From NCBI GenBank assembly GCA_964420285.1, contig CAYQTE010000031.1, positions 1 through 51,962 on the forward strand: DNA of 51,962 bases, written 5' to 3'. The stretch is from CAYQTE01 sp964420285 (GTDB lineage: Bacteria; Planctomycetota; Phycisphaerae; Tepidisphaerales; Tepidisphaeraceae). The notes under the pieces were generated by a model that made no database searches, was not told the origin of the DNA, and saw only the letters and a list, made by a program, of their open reading frames with translations. Positions 23,630 through 32,879 of this stretch are shown here, piece after piece. The stretch's first letter is position 1; every line of letters starts with the position of its first letter. Made by a program: the position numbers and the translations under genes.

Positions 23630-25644
23630 CTTTCCCGCGTCATCTGTCGGGCACAACACTGGCGGCGATGGCGCTGGCTGTTGCAGCGGTGTTTTCATCG
23701 GCCGCGGTGGCGGCTGACGATCAAGGCGGTCCGGTCATCGTCGGCAACCCAAATCAATCCGCACCGGTCTTTAACATGGACCTTCCCAAGGCCACGCTCA
23801 ATCTCGACTACGCCAACGAGCACGACACCAGCCGCCAGGACGGCGTCACCACCGGAACCACCAACAACCAGTCCACGGAAGACCTCGATGTTGAAACCAA
23901 GGCGTATATCCTCAGCCCGAAATTCTTCGATATGAGCCTGGGCGGTACCTTCGGACTGGAACAGACCTCGTTCGACGACGCCGGGCAGAACCGATACACA
24001 GCCGGCCTCCTTGACGGGTGGGACGTTTCAGGAACACTGCTCCGCGATCAAGGCGCACCCTTGACACTCTATTCGCGACAGTCTGAAGAATTCATCACCC
24101 CCGATTTTTCGCCATCTTTGAACTCGACGGACCGCGCGACCGGCGCAAATCTCGCGATCCGCTCGGAAACCGCGCCGACGCAGTTCCAGATCTATCAGCA
24201 GGAGGATACGCAATCCGAGATCGGCGGCGAAACCAATTACAGTTCCAACGAGGACGTGTTTCATTGGCATACCGAGGTCATCAATCTCCCCCATCAGACT
24301 CTGACCTGGGATTACAGCTATCACAATACCCTTTCGCAGGAGAGCGAATCGCCATCGATCCGCGATGAGAATCATAGCGCCTCTTTGAATCATGCGCTCT
24401 ATTTCGGCACGCAGCAGCAAAGTTCGCTGTCGTCAAGCCTCTCGGCCGACGTGCAAACCGGGGAACTGGCCTACGATGACCTGCGACTGGACGAAGCCCT
24501 GCGGCTGTGGCACTCGAAAGATTTTCAGACCCATTTCGAATATTCGCTGGATCGATCCGAGATGAGCGGGGTCACCCAAACCAGCAACTCACTGGATGCC
24601 GGACTGGTTCATCAGCTCTTCGGCAGCCTCACGACCACCGCCGACGTGGGCGGATCGCTCCTCAATGCGTCGGGCACGCAGGTCGAGCAACTCTTCGGCA
24701 CACTCGATTTCGGCTATCGCAAGACCGTTCCCGACGGCCTGTTGCTTTTCAATCTCAACGGCGGGTGGCAGTGGCAGTATGCCCCCCGGGGAACCGCGAC
24801 CACCTCGGTCATCAATCAGGCCGAGACCTTTACCGATACGCAGCCGATCATTCTCACCCAGCCCAACATCGATCCCAACTCGATCGTCGTCGTCAGCCCC
24901 GCCGGCGTGCCTTATCTCAAGGGCTCCGATTTCACCGTCAATACCGTCGGCAGCCTCATTCAGATTCAGCGAGTCATCGGCGGCCTCATCCCGCCCGACG
25001 GCGGCGTGATGCTTGATTACAAGGTCCTCGCGCAACCGGCCAGCACCATCAACACCGGCACCTATGGAATCGGCGGCCGTTACGACATCGACAAAGGATT
25101 CCTGACCGGCCTGTCGCCCTATGCCCGTTATAGCGTTCAAGACCAATCAATCGACACGGAAGTGCCCAGTGCGTTCATCCCCGACAGCTTCAACGACATC
25201 GTCGCCGGATCGGATTACCGAATCTGGCTGATCACGTTCAACGCCGAAGAGCAGTGGCACGACAGCACGCTGATCCCCTACGACGCCACACGCTTCTCCG
25301 TCCGCTATTCGCAGGCGCTGGGCCGCGACACGACGGCTGGCATCAACGCCAGCTATTCCATGATCAACTACTACGACGAAAGGGATCGCGTCAACGATGC
25401 CTCGATCGGCGCCAGCATCCGCCGAAATCTGAACTCCGAATGGTCCATCGAGGCCCGCGCCCAGTGGATGAACGACAGGGATGAATTGTTCGGCGATACC
25501 GACGGTCTGGAGGAACAACTTGAATTGCGTTGGAAACACAACCAGACCGAGATTTTCGGCCGGGTCCGCAATGCCACGATCTCGAACCGTGATGTCGACA
25601 GCACGTTTCAGGTCTTTGAGGTCGGTCTATCACGGAGTTTCTAG
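23626..25644 (+). CDS. Predicted outer-membrane beta-barrel of a porin-cytochrome conduit
   Basis: The GTG at 23626 overlaps the preceding stop and gives 672 residues with a clear signal peptide (MALAVAAVFSSAAVAAD, cleavage after AVA). The mature protein has alternating hydrophobic and polar strands separated by acidic loops, many aromatic residues at strand ends, and a final FEVGLSRSF ending in Phe, typical of outer-membrane proteins. There is no heme motif. Size and context fit the porin of porin-cytochrome complexes (the role of MtrB, OmbB or Ext porins), but no homology to these families is obvious by eye. A longer frame begins inside the pentaheme gene and is rejected. The strand count needs prediction. 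Confidence 0.8.
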   Translation: MTFPRHLSGTTLAAMALAVAAVFSSAAVAADDQGGPVIVGNPNQSAPVFNMDLPKATLNLDYANEHDTSRQDGVTTGTTNNQSTEDLDVETKAYILSPKFFDMSLGGTFGLEQTSFDDAGQNRYTAGLLDGWDVSGTLLRDQGAPLTLYSRQSEEFITPDFSPSLNSTDRATGANLAIRSETAPTQFQIYQQEDTQSEIGGETNYSSNEDVFHWHTEVINLPHQTLTWDYSYHNTLSQESESPSIRDENHSASLNHALYFGTQQQSSLSSSLSADVQTGELAYDDLRLDEALRLWHSKDFQTHFEYSLDRSEMSGVTQTSNSLDAGLVHQLFGSLTTTADVGGSLLNASGTQVEQLFGTLDFGYRKTVPDGLLLFNLNGGWQWQYAPRGTATTSVINQAETFTDTQPIILTQPNIDPNSIVVVSPAGVPYLKGSDFTVNTVGSLIQIQRVIGGLIPPDGGVMLDYKVLAQPASTINTGTYGIGGRYDIDKGFLTGLSPYARYSVQDQSIDTEVPSAFIPDSFNDIVAGSDYRIWLITFNAEEQWHDSTLIPYDATRFSVRYSQALGRDTTAGINASYSMINYYDERDRVNDASIGASIRRNLNSEWSIEARAQWMNDRDELFGDTDGLEEQLELRWKHNQTEIFGRVRNATISNRDVDSTFQVFEVGLSRSF

Positions 25645-25646
25645 CC

Positions 25647-26735
25647 ATGCAGTGGAGCATCAACTTGCAAACAGAACGCCATGACGGCCGGCCAAACGTG
25701 CGGTGGGCATCGCCCGCCATATTGCTCTTGGGCCTGTTATCTCTGACCGCCTGCGGTCAGTCCGCCGGGGTCATCTTCCCGGCCATGACCCCGCCGTTGC
25801 AGTGGCCTACACCGCCGGACGCTCCGCGTATCCGCTACGTGGGTCAACTGGCCGGCAGTCGGGATCTTAAGCCGGCGGTGTCTGGATTCCAGAGCTTTGG
25901 CGAAGCGATATTCGGCTCGTCTTCGACGGACCATTCCTTTCAGACTCCGATGGCCGTCTGCACCGACGGCGCCGATCGCGTATTTGTAGCCGACAGCGGC
26001 GAGCACGTCGTCCATGTGATGGATCTGAAGAATCGGCTCTACCAGCGTTGGACCCCCACCGGCAAGGCATTCGTCACGCCGGTTGCGCTGGCCTACGATG
26101 TCGTCGGCCGCCGCCTGCTGGTCAGTGACTCCGGTGCGGCAACGATATTCATCTTCTCGCTGGACGGTCATTACGTCGGAGATTTCGCATCGGGCCAGAT
26201 CAAACAACCCTGCGGTCTGGCCGTCGATCCCGGCAGCGGCCGGATTTTCGTCGCGGATGTCGCCGTCCATAAGGTGATCGTTCTCTCTGCCGGCGGCCAG
26301 GTGCTCGAACGACTTGGCGTACGCGGCGACGCACTGGGGCAATTCAACTATCCAACGAATGTCGCCGTCGATAATCAAGGCCGCCTCTACGTGAGCGATT
26401 CCTTGAATTTCCGGGTTCAGCAGTTCAGCCCCGACCTTAAACCGATTCGCCAGATCGGACGGCAGGGCGACCTGCCCGGATATTTCGCCCAGCCCAAAGG
26501 CGTGGCCTTCGACCCCGATGGTCACCTCTTTGTCGTCGATGCCCAGTTCCAGGCCGTGCAGGTCTTCAGCGATGACGGAACTCTGCTCATGGCCTTCGGC
26601 GAGGGAGGCGGCGGCCCAGGACAGTTCTCGCTTCCCGAGGGCATCTTCATCGACGGCCACGGGCGAATCTGGGTCGCAGATTCCTACAACCATCGCGTGC
26701 AGGTGTTTGACTATCTACCGCAGGGCAAGCCATGA
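25647..26735 (+). CDS. Second NHL-repeat beta-propeller lipoprotein
   Basis: The 362-residue protein starts two bases after the barrel gene's stop. A lipoprotein signal ends at Cys36 (LLSLTAC), and WPTPPDAPRIRYVGQL matches the opening of the first NHL lipoprotein. Blades include TPMAVCTDGADRVFVADS, QPCGLAVDPGSGRIFVAD, YPTNVAVDNQGRLYVSDS, QPKGVAFDPDGHLFVVDA and LPEGIFIDGHGRIWVADS. These fit a six-bladed propeller better than its paralogue at 21695. Its stop overlaps the ATG of the 12-heme cytochrome (ATGA). The role is likely structural, docking the cytochromes or the barrel, and is inferred. Confidence 0.9.
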   Translation: MQWSINLQTERHDGRPNVRWASPAILLLGLLSLTACGQSAGVIFPAMTPPLQWPTPPDAPRIRYVGQLAGSRDLKPAVSGFQSFGEAIFGSSSTDHSFQTPMAVCTDGADRVFVADSGEHVVHVMDLKNRLYQRWTPTGKAFVTPVALAYDVVGRRLLVSDSGAATIFIFSLDGHYVGDFASGQIKQPCGLAVDPGSGRIFVADVAVHKVIVLSAGGQVLERLGVRGDALGQFNYPTNVAVDNQGRLYVSDSLNFRVQQFSPDLKPIRQIGRQGDLPGYFAQPKGVAFDPDGHLFVVDAQFQAVQVFSDDGTLLMAFGEGGGGPGQFSLPEGIFIDGHGRIWVADSYNHRVQVFDYLPQGKP

Positions 26736-28495
26736 AAACCAATCTCCTGACAACACTGACGGTGAGCGTGGCGATGTGGATCAGCTTGGCGCATCCATCA
26801 GCGGTCAGCGCCCAGACGGCCGGACCGAACAGTGTCGTCAACAGCAAGCACAATCTATCGGCGTCCGGTCCCGGCACGATCAAATCGGGCAGCGAACAGG
26901 AGGTCTGCATCTTCTGCCATACCCCGCACAACGCCTCGGCGATTCAGCCCCTGTGGAATCGCAACGTCACGAATACCGATATCCAGCCATACACGCTATA
27001 TACGAGCCCATCCCTCATCGCCCAACCCGGCCAGCCGCAGGGCTACAGTAAGCTGTGCCTCTCCTGTCACGATGGTACCATTGCGCTGGGCAGCGTGCTG
27101 TCGACCAACCAGCCGATCACCGATCTGTCAACGCTCCAGGGCTCGACCAATCTCGGCGTCAATCTCTCCGGCGATCACCCGATCTCCTTTGCCTACACGT
27201 CAGATCTGGCAACGGCGGCGAATCTGGTCCAGCCCAACGTGCTTCCCGCATCGGTCAAATTGCAGAACGGCAATCTCGAATGCACCACCTGCCACGATGC
27301 CCACGACGACAGCCGCGGCGATTTCCTGGTCATGGACAATAGCAACTCCCAACTCTGCACGAGTTGCCACCTGCTCTCCGGCCAGGCAACCATCACCGGC
27401 CATGACCAGTGCATCGACTGCCACCAGGAACACAATGCCCCCAGCGGCGCCCTGCTGCTTGTGCAGGATACGGTCACCGATACCTGCGCCACCTGTCATG
27501 GAAGTTCAGTCCCAAGCGCCTCCGGCACGCCCGTGACCGCCAGCGCCAGATCCCTCGTCGGAAACTCCGCCGGAGCCAACGCCAGGCCGGGCCTCACTCG
27601 CCTGGCCAAAGTCGGTGTCAGCGTTACACCCGACCTGAACAAGTCCAGCCGCCATAACGCCGATAACGGTCCCGGCCTCATCAATCCCAAGCCCACTTCA
27701 ATCACGGTCAACAAAGGCCCCGTCAATTCGGTCAATTGCGGAGATTGCCACGAATCCCATACCATCAAAACCGGCGTGGCCCAGGCGCCCAATATCTCGC
27801 CGGCCCTTGGAAAGGCCAGTGGAATAACACTTGCTGGCGCACCGACGGCCGCCGCCAAATACGAGTATGAGGTCTGCTTCAAGTGCCACGGCACGAACAA
27901 CGCGGATCGGCCGTTCGTGACACGAAAGGCCGTCCAAACCAATATCCGCCTCGAATTCGACACCAGCGCCGTGTCGTACCACCCCATCACCGCGCCGGGG
28001 CGCAATCACATTGTCCCCAGCCTGGCGCCGGGTCTTACGCCCGCCAGCCTCATCTATTGCACGGATTGCCACAATTCCGATTCCTCCAAAAAGGCCGGTG
28101 GACCAGGCCCTGACGGACCGCATGGCTCGAACAAGCCCCCGCTCCTCCTGGCCAATTACGATACCATTGACGGCACCAGTGAAAGTTCAATTGCGTACGC
28201 ACTGTGCTATCGTTGCCATGAGCGAACCAGTATTCTCGCTAACCAGTCGTTCGCCAAACACGAACAGCATATCGTCAACGACCGCGCACCCTGCTCCGTA
28301 TGCCACGACGCACACGGCGTCAGCGCCGCGCAGGGAACCGTCACGAACAACGCGCACTTGATCAATTTTGACACCACCGTCGTCTTCCCCGATCCCATCA
28401 CCAAAAAACTGGAATACGATTCCACCGGACCGTTCACCGGAAAGTGCTACCTCCTGTGCCACGGCAAGGATCACTCCGGGCTCAAATATCCTTAA
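26732..28495 (+). CDS. Exported multiheme cytochrome with 12 heme motifs (11 CXXCH, 1 CX3CH)
   Basis: The 587-residue protein has a signal peptide ending near VSAQ. Eleven CXXCH motifs occur: CIFCH, CLSCH, CTTCH, CTSCH, CIDCH, CATCH, CGDCH, CFKCH, CTDCH, CYRCH and CSVCH. A final CYLLCHGKDH has three residues between the cysteines. The first four motifs, with CHTPHN, CLSCHDGTIAL and DHPIS, repeat the layout of the separate tetraheme protein at 20764. The remainder is an extra eight-heme region with long spacers. It is probably a periplasmic or surface electron carrier of the conduit. There is no anchor, so the exact side of the outer membrane is not known. It is 12 bp before the NapC-type gene. 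Confidence 0.93.
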   Translation: MKTNLLTTLTVSVAMWISLAHPSAVSAQTAGPNSVVNSKHNLSASGPGTIKSGSEQEVCIFCHTPHNASAIQPLWNRNVTNTDIQPYTLYTSPSLIAQPGQPQGYSKLCLSCHDGTIALGSVLSTNQPITDLSTLQGSTNLGVNLSGDHPISFAYTSDLATAANLVQPNVLPASVKLQNGNLECTTCHDAHDDSRGDFLVMDNSNSQLCTSCHLLSGQATITGHDQCIDCHQEHNAPSGALLLVQDTVTDTCATCHGSSVPSASGTPVTASARSLVGNSAGANARPGLTRLAKVGVSVTPDLNKSSRHNADNGPGLINPKPTSITVNKGPVNSVNCGDCHESHTIKTGVAQAPNISPALGKASGITLAGAPTAAAKYEYEVCFKCHGTNNADRPFVTRKAVQTNIRLEFDTSAVSYHPITAPGRNHIVPSLAPGLTPASLIYCTDCHNSDSSKKAGGPGPDGPHGSNKPPLLLANYDTIDGTSESSIAYALCYRCHERTSILANQSFAKHEQHIVNDRAPCSVCHDAHGVSAAQGTVTNNAHLINFDTTVVFPDPITKKLEYDSTGPFTGKCYLLCHGKDHSGLKYP

Positions 28496-28507
28496 CGCGG
28501 AAATACC

Positions 28508-30205
28508 ATGACCACCAATCCAATATCCAATCCGTCAGACGGGCCGGCCGACAAACCGATCCACGTAGTCGTCTGGACCAATCCCATCACCATTGCCGGA
28601 CTGCTCTTCGTCGCCATTGGTCTGGTGTCGCTGATCAGTTTCTGGCTGCTCACGATCATCTCCAGCAGTGTCGAGACCAATCAGTATCTGGGCGTGGTCG
28701 GCTTCATGATCCTTCCCGGAATCCTCATCAACGGCCTGATCATGTGCCCCGTTGGCATTGTCATGCGCCGCCGCCGTCTGCGCAACAAGAGTCCGATCTG
28801 GCAGATTTCGTCGCGACACGCGCTGCAATTCCTGGCGATCACGTTCTTCCTGGTTGTCCCCGTCCTGGGCGTGGCCGGGTTCCGCGGCTACGAATTCACC
28901 GATTCCGCCGAGTTCTGCGGAACCGTCTGCCACAACATGGACCCGCAATACACCCGCTATCTCCAATCGCCGCACGCTCGCGTCACCTGCGCCGGCTGCC
29001 ACATCGGCCCCGGCCCCGGCGCCTTCGTCAAGGCCAAGGTCTCCGGCCTGCGGCAGGTCTATTTCACCGCGCTGAATTCCTATCCCCGGCCCATTCCCCC
29101 AGCCATTACCGAACTCCGCCCGGCCCGCGAAACCTGCGAACAATGCCACTGGCCCAGCCAGTTCTTCGGCTCGCTTCTGCGGACCACCGTCCATTTCGCT
29201 CCCGATGAAACCAACACCAAACACGAGTACAACATCCTCGTCAAAGTCGGCGGCCTGAACAACAGCCTGGGCGTCGCCGAAGGCATCCACATGCACATGC
29301 TCGATCACGTCGAATATGTCGCCGATGATGCCAAGCTCGACCACATACCTTGGGTTCGCTACACCTATCCCGACGGCAAACAGGTCGTCTTCCGCTCCGA
29401 CGGCAAACCCGCCGATGATCCCGCCCCGGCCGGAAAGAGCCGGTTGCTGGACTGCATTGACTGCCACAACATCGCCGGACACCAGTTCCAATCGCCCGAA
29501 CGCGCGGTGGATCATGCCCTGGCCGTCGGTCAGATCGATGCCACGCTCCCGTATATCAAGCGACAGGCTGTCGAGGCACTGTCATTGGCCGCCGACTACG
29601 ACAGATACAAGACCAAGCCGGACGCTCTGGATTCAATCGTGAAAAGCCTAGACGCTTTCTACAGCACGACCTACCCCCAAACCTGGTCCATGCATCGCGA
29701 CGCCGTCGATCACGCCGTGTCGGTTGTCAAAGACATCTACCAGACCAATTTCTTCCCCGATATGAAAGTCGACTGGCGTACCTACCCCAGCCACCTGGGC
29801 CACACCGAATCACCCGGCTGCTTCCGCTGCCACGACGGCCTGCACATCGCCGCCGACGGCCGGCGAATCTCCTCTGACTGCCAAACCTGCCACACATTCC
29901 AATACCGCCAGCCTGATCCGAAAGTCATCGTCGAGCGCACGTTCGATCATCCCTCCAAGCTCAACGAAGGCTGGACCGGCCTGGGTCCACACGAGGGAAT
30001 GCTCTGCACTGATTGCCATGACGGCGGACTGGGCATCATCGGCTGGTCGGTGAACGGTCCCAACTACCAATGCGGCACGTGCCACCCCTCCGGCCGCTGG
30101 CTCGATATCCGCCAAACCCTGCAAATCCGCCGTGCCGCCGCCACCCAACCGACGGGCGCCCACAGCACAATCCAACCGGCGACGATGCCAAGTGCGCCGA
30201 AGTGA
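28508..30205 (+). CDS. Inner-membrane NapC/NirT-type octaheme cytochrome (putative quinol dehydrogenase)
   Basis: The 565-residue protein has three hydrophobic helices (about 27-50, 61-86 and 105-125) and a periplasmic region with eight heme motifs. The first is CGTVCH (137-142), a CX3CH form, followed by CAGCH, CEQCH, CIDCH, CFRCH, CQTCH, CTDCH and CGTCH. SPHARVTCAGCHIGPGPGAF and LRPARETCEQCHW are signatures of the NapC/NirT-like family that includes inner-membrane quinol oxidising cytochromes such as ImcH of Geobacter, from memory. It would pass electrons from the quinol pool to the periplasmic cytochromes coded just upstream. It is the last gene of the cluster, and its stop lies 3 bp from the end of the facing kinase gene. 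Direction of flow is not shown by sequence. Confidence 0.9.
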   Translation: MTTNPISNPSDGPADKPIHVVVWTNPITIAGLLFVAIGLVSLISFWLLTIISSSVETNQYLGVVGFMILPGILINGLIMCPVGIVMRRRRLRNKSPIWQISSRHALQFLAITFFLVVPVLGVAGFRGYEFTDSAEFCGTVCHNMDPQYTRYLQSPHARVTCAGCHIGPGPGAFVKAKVSGLRQVYFTALNSYPRPIPPAITELRPARETCEQCHWPSQFFGSLLRTTVHFAPDETNTKHEYNILVKVGGLNNSLGVAEGIHMHMLDHVEYVADDAKLDHIPWVRYTYPDGKQVVFRSDGKPADDPAPAGKSRLLDCIDCHNIAGHQFQSPERAVDHALAVGQIDATLPYIKRQAVEALSLAADYDRYKTKPDALDSIVKSLDAFYSTTYPQTWSMHRDAVDHAVSVVKDIYQTNFFPDMKVDWRTYPSHLGHTESPGCFRCHDGLHIAADGRRISSDCQTCHTFQYRQPDPKVIVERTFDHPSKLNEGWTGLGPHEGMLCTDCHDGGLGIIGWSVNGPNYQCGTCHPSGRWLDIRQTLQIRRAAATQPTGAHSTIQPATMPSAPK

Positions 30206-30208
30206 GAT

Positions 30209-31546
30209 TCACGATTGCGGATTGGCCGACTCCGCCGCCGCCAGGGGCACGTCGGCTTCGACAACCGGCAAGTGAATGGTGAGCGTCGTGCCGACGCCGG
30301 GCTGGCTGGCGACATCGATCATGCCGCCGAGGCGCTGGATGAGATTGTAGCTGATGGACAAACCCAGGCCGGTGCCTTTGCCAATGGGTTTGGTCGTGAA
30401 GAACGGCTCAAAGACGCGGTGAAGATGTTCGGGCTTGATGCCGCTGCCGTTATCTATGACCTCGATGATGTACCACTTCTCCTTGCGGCTGGTTTTCACG
30501 GCCAGCTTGGGCTCGGGAATCTCCGCAAGGGCATCCAGCGAATTGAGCAGGAGATTGACGACGACCTGCTGCAAAGCCTGGGGACGGATGAAAACCAGAC
30601 CGACATCGGCGGCCAGATCGGCCTGGATTCCCAGACGCCGGGCGCGGGCGTCGATGCGGACCATCTCTATCGCTTGTGCAACGACATCGTTCAGCGGCAG
30701 ACGCTGCGATTGGCCGTCGGCCGGATGAACCAGCGAACGCATCTGTTGAATGATCGTGTTGATGCGGGCTATCTGCTCGCGCAGCTTGGCGATCGAGTCG
30801 GGGTTCATCCGCTCGGGTTTGCGCTGCGCCAATTGCAGCAGCCCGTCCATGTTGGCCAGCGGGTTCATCACCTCGTGAGCGACACCGGCTGCCATCTGGC
30901 CCAGTGCGACGATCTTCTCCTGACGGATCATGGCTCGCTGATTAAGCCTCAGGCGTCGGGCCATGGCGCGAATTCGCCTGTTCTGGCGGGTGAGCCGACG
31001 GCGCTGGCGGCGCAGGCTGCGCGTGATGCGGTTGGTCAGTGCCACCGTCAGCAGAACCGTAAAGACGAAGCCGACCAGAAGCAACCGATCGGCCGGCGTG
31101 GCCGGGAACTGATCCGTCCAGGCCAGTGCCGCCATCAGCAGGGCTATCGCGGCCAAGCCGCTGAGATACGCGAGCAACCGCGGCAGCAGCAGGCTCGCGA
31201 ACACCATGTGAAAGACGAAGAACCCCAGAATCGGACTGTGCAGCCCGGCCGTCCATCCCACCAGAAGCGAGAGGCATATCAGGTCGAGCAGCATCTGGGC
31301 GACAGCCAGACGGCGCAGATGTTTCCGCGTCGGCTGCGCCCTCTTCTTGAAATAGGCCAACAGCGCCAGGTTGTAGAAGAGAATCGTCTCCCCGAGCAGG
31401 AGAACCTCGAACGACTGGGGATGGCGCTGAACGATGAAGCGATCCACCGCTCCGCCGAGAGTCACAACAGCGCCGGCAAGCCACCTGAGGCGTATGAACC
31501 ATGCCAGTTCCAGCGCGAGCGGATTTTGGCGGTCGGCCTTTGTCAT
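30209..31546 (-). CDS. Membrane sensor histidine kinase with HisKA and HATPase domains
   Basis: The 445-residue protein has about six hydrophobic helices (residues 15-172) with little loop sequence, suggesting a sensor within the membrane. A basic coiled segment (residues 175-210) leads to the H-box GVAHEVMNPLANMDG with the phosphoacceptor His224. HATPase motifs are the N-box VVNLLLNSLDAL, G1 DNGSGIKP, the F-box FEPFFTTKP and G2 GTGLGLSISY. No receiver domain or response regulator gene is adjacent. Its ATG overlaps the stop of the upstream gene at 31543-32616 (ATGA), so the pair is translated together. It converges on the conduit cluster. Confidence 0.92.
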   Translation of the reverse strand: MTKADRQNPLALELAWFIRLRWLAGAVVTLGGAVDRFIVQRHPQSFEVLLLGETILFYNLALLAYFKKRAQPTRKHLRRLAVAQMLLDLICLSLLVGWTAGLHSPILGFFVFHMVFASLLLPRLLAYLSGLAAIALLMAALAWTDQFPATPADRLLLVGFVFTVLLTVALTNRITRSLRRQRRRLTRQNRRIRAMARRLRLNQRAMIRQEKIVALGQMAAGVAHEVMNPLANMDGLLQLAQRKPERMNPDSIAKLREQIARINTIIQQMRSLVHPADGQSQRLPLNDVVAQAIEMVRIDARARRLGIQADLAADVGLVFIRPQALQQVVVNLLLNSLDALAEIPEPKLAVKTSRKEKWYIIEVIDNGSGIKPEHLHRVFEPFFTTKPIGKGTGLGLSISYNLIQRLGGMIDVASQPGVGTTLTIHLPVVEADVPLAAAESANPQS

Positions 31547-32616
31547 TCTGCGTGGGAATCGGGTACGGTCGAGACGGAAATCGCCTCGTCCGCCGTGTCA
31601 AACGCCTGCGCCGATCGTTCAACGTCCAGCATCTTCATTCCTGCCATATAGTCCGTCAAGACAATTCTCCTGGCATGGCGCAGCGCATTGACCACATTGG
31701 TCATCCGCTCCAGGCTCTGGCGAATCTGCTTGAGATGATCCTCCAACGCGGCAGCACAATCGGTGCGCTTGCTCACCAGCACCAATTGCAATTCGATGAT
31801 GTTGATCACGTTGTTCAACTCGTGGCTCATCGACAACGCCACCTGCGACAGAACCTCCATCCGGCGCTTTTCCGACGCCTGCAGTTCCTCGGCCATGTGA
31901 TTGTAGGCCTGCGCCAGTTGGGCAAATTCGTCGTCGGTGTCCAGATTGATGCGAACGTCGAAATGCTCCTGGCCCAGATCGCGTGCTGCGGCCACCAATT
32001 TGTCCACCGGCCGGAGAATCATGGCCCCCATCCGCAACAGCGCCAGCACCGAAAGATTGATGACCAGAATCGAGACAATTGAGAACGCCAGAACCTGCCA
32101 GCGCAGACGATTGGACAAGCCCTGATAATCGGCCTTGGCCTGATCGCTGACCAGTTGACTGAGATTGCCCACATCGCCGTCAATCTCGTTCATCGCGGCG
32201 ATGATCGCTTCGGCATGGGTGGGGCTGGTGTCGGCGCCCGGCCGTGATAACGCCACGATCTGCTTCTCCAGATCCGGAAAGTTGTCCCGAATGTGGTTCA
32301 GCGGCTGGGTGAAAGTCGGATGATTCACGATCGGCGATGCATGGATAGCTTCAAGGAGCACGGCCGCCTTATTCATGCAATCGACCATCGGGACGGTCTG
32401 ATCCGAGTGGCCGATCGCCATTTCGTGCAGATTTCGCCGGGCATCGCGGAAATCCGCCAGAAACAGGTTAGCTTGGCCTACAATCGTCAAGTCTTGGCCG
32501 TTGGCGTCCACAAGCTGCCCCAGCGTTTCCTGAAGCAGGATGACGCCAACGACCGCCGTTACCGCCAGTACGGCTACCATAGGACCAATAACTTTTAGCA
32601 GTCGGCGACGAAGCAT
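31543..32616 (-). CDS. HAMP-domain sensor with an H-box but no ATPase domain
   Basis: The ATG at 32616 gives 357 residues; 32646 is an alternative. A transmembrane helix (8-28) is followed by a roughly 140-residue periplasmic four-helix-like domain, a second helix (175-197) and a HAMP segment (LRPVDKLVAAARDLG...HFDVRINLDTDDEFAQLAQAYN). LSMSHELNNVINIIELQLVL then has the H-box-like His265. The protein ends 90 residues later with no N, G1 or G2 boxes, so the catalytic ATPase domain is absent. It may be phosphorylated in trans by the kinase coded directly downstream (4-bp overlap), or be a regulatory partner. It is divergent from ygbA across about 260 bp. Confidence 0.82.
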   Translation of the reverse strand: MLRRRLLKVIGPMVAVLAVTAVVGVILLQETLGQLVDANGQDLTIVGQANLFLADFRDARRNLHEMAIGHSDQTVPMVDCMNKAAVLLEAIHASPIVNHPTFTQPLNHIRDNFPDLEKQIVALSRPGADTSPTHAEAIIAAMNEIDGDVGNLSQLVSDQAKADYQGLSNRLRWQVLAFSIVSILVINLSVLALLRMGAMILRPVDKLVAAARDLGQEHFDVRINLDTDDEFAQLAQAYNHMAEELQASEKRRMEVLSQVALSMSHELNNVINIIELQLVLVSKRTDCAAALEDHLKQIRQSLERMTNVVNALRHARRIVLTDYMAGMKMLDVERSAQAFDTADEAISVSTVPDSHAE

Positions 32617-32879
32617 GTATTCACTGTTCCCGCTCGCAAGAGCCATAATCGGCGGCCGGTCCCAAATTCGGCACGGAAAACGCGGTCCGCGCCAACAAAA
32701 CCGCCCTTCGGTGGCTCGGGGCGCCATTTGCGGCCGAGTCGGCAATCTACCTGTTACAAAACCAGCGCCACAAGAGCGAATTCCGTGTAGGATGGTAGAA
32801 GAGCCGATGGAAGGAATTTCGCCCCGCGGCGAGGTCGCTTGGTACGCAATGTGCAATTGCCCTTGGCATAAGAGGTTAT

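Noticed and set aside
30209..32616. Methyl-accepting chemotaxis protein for the HAMP gene
   Set aside because: The periplasmic helical domain and HAMP fit, but there is no signalling hairpin; an H-box-like SHELNN follows instead.
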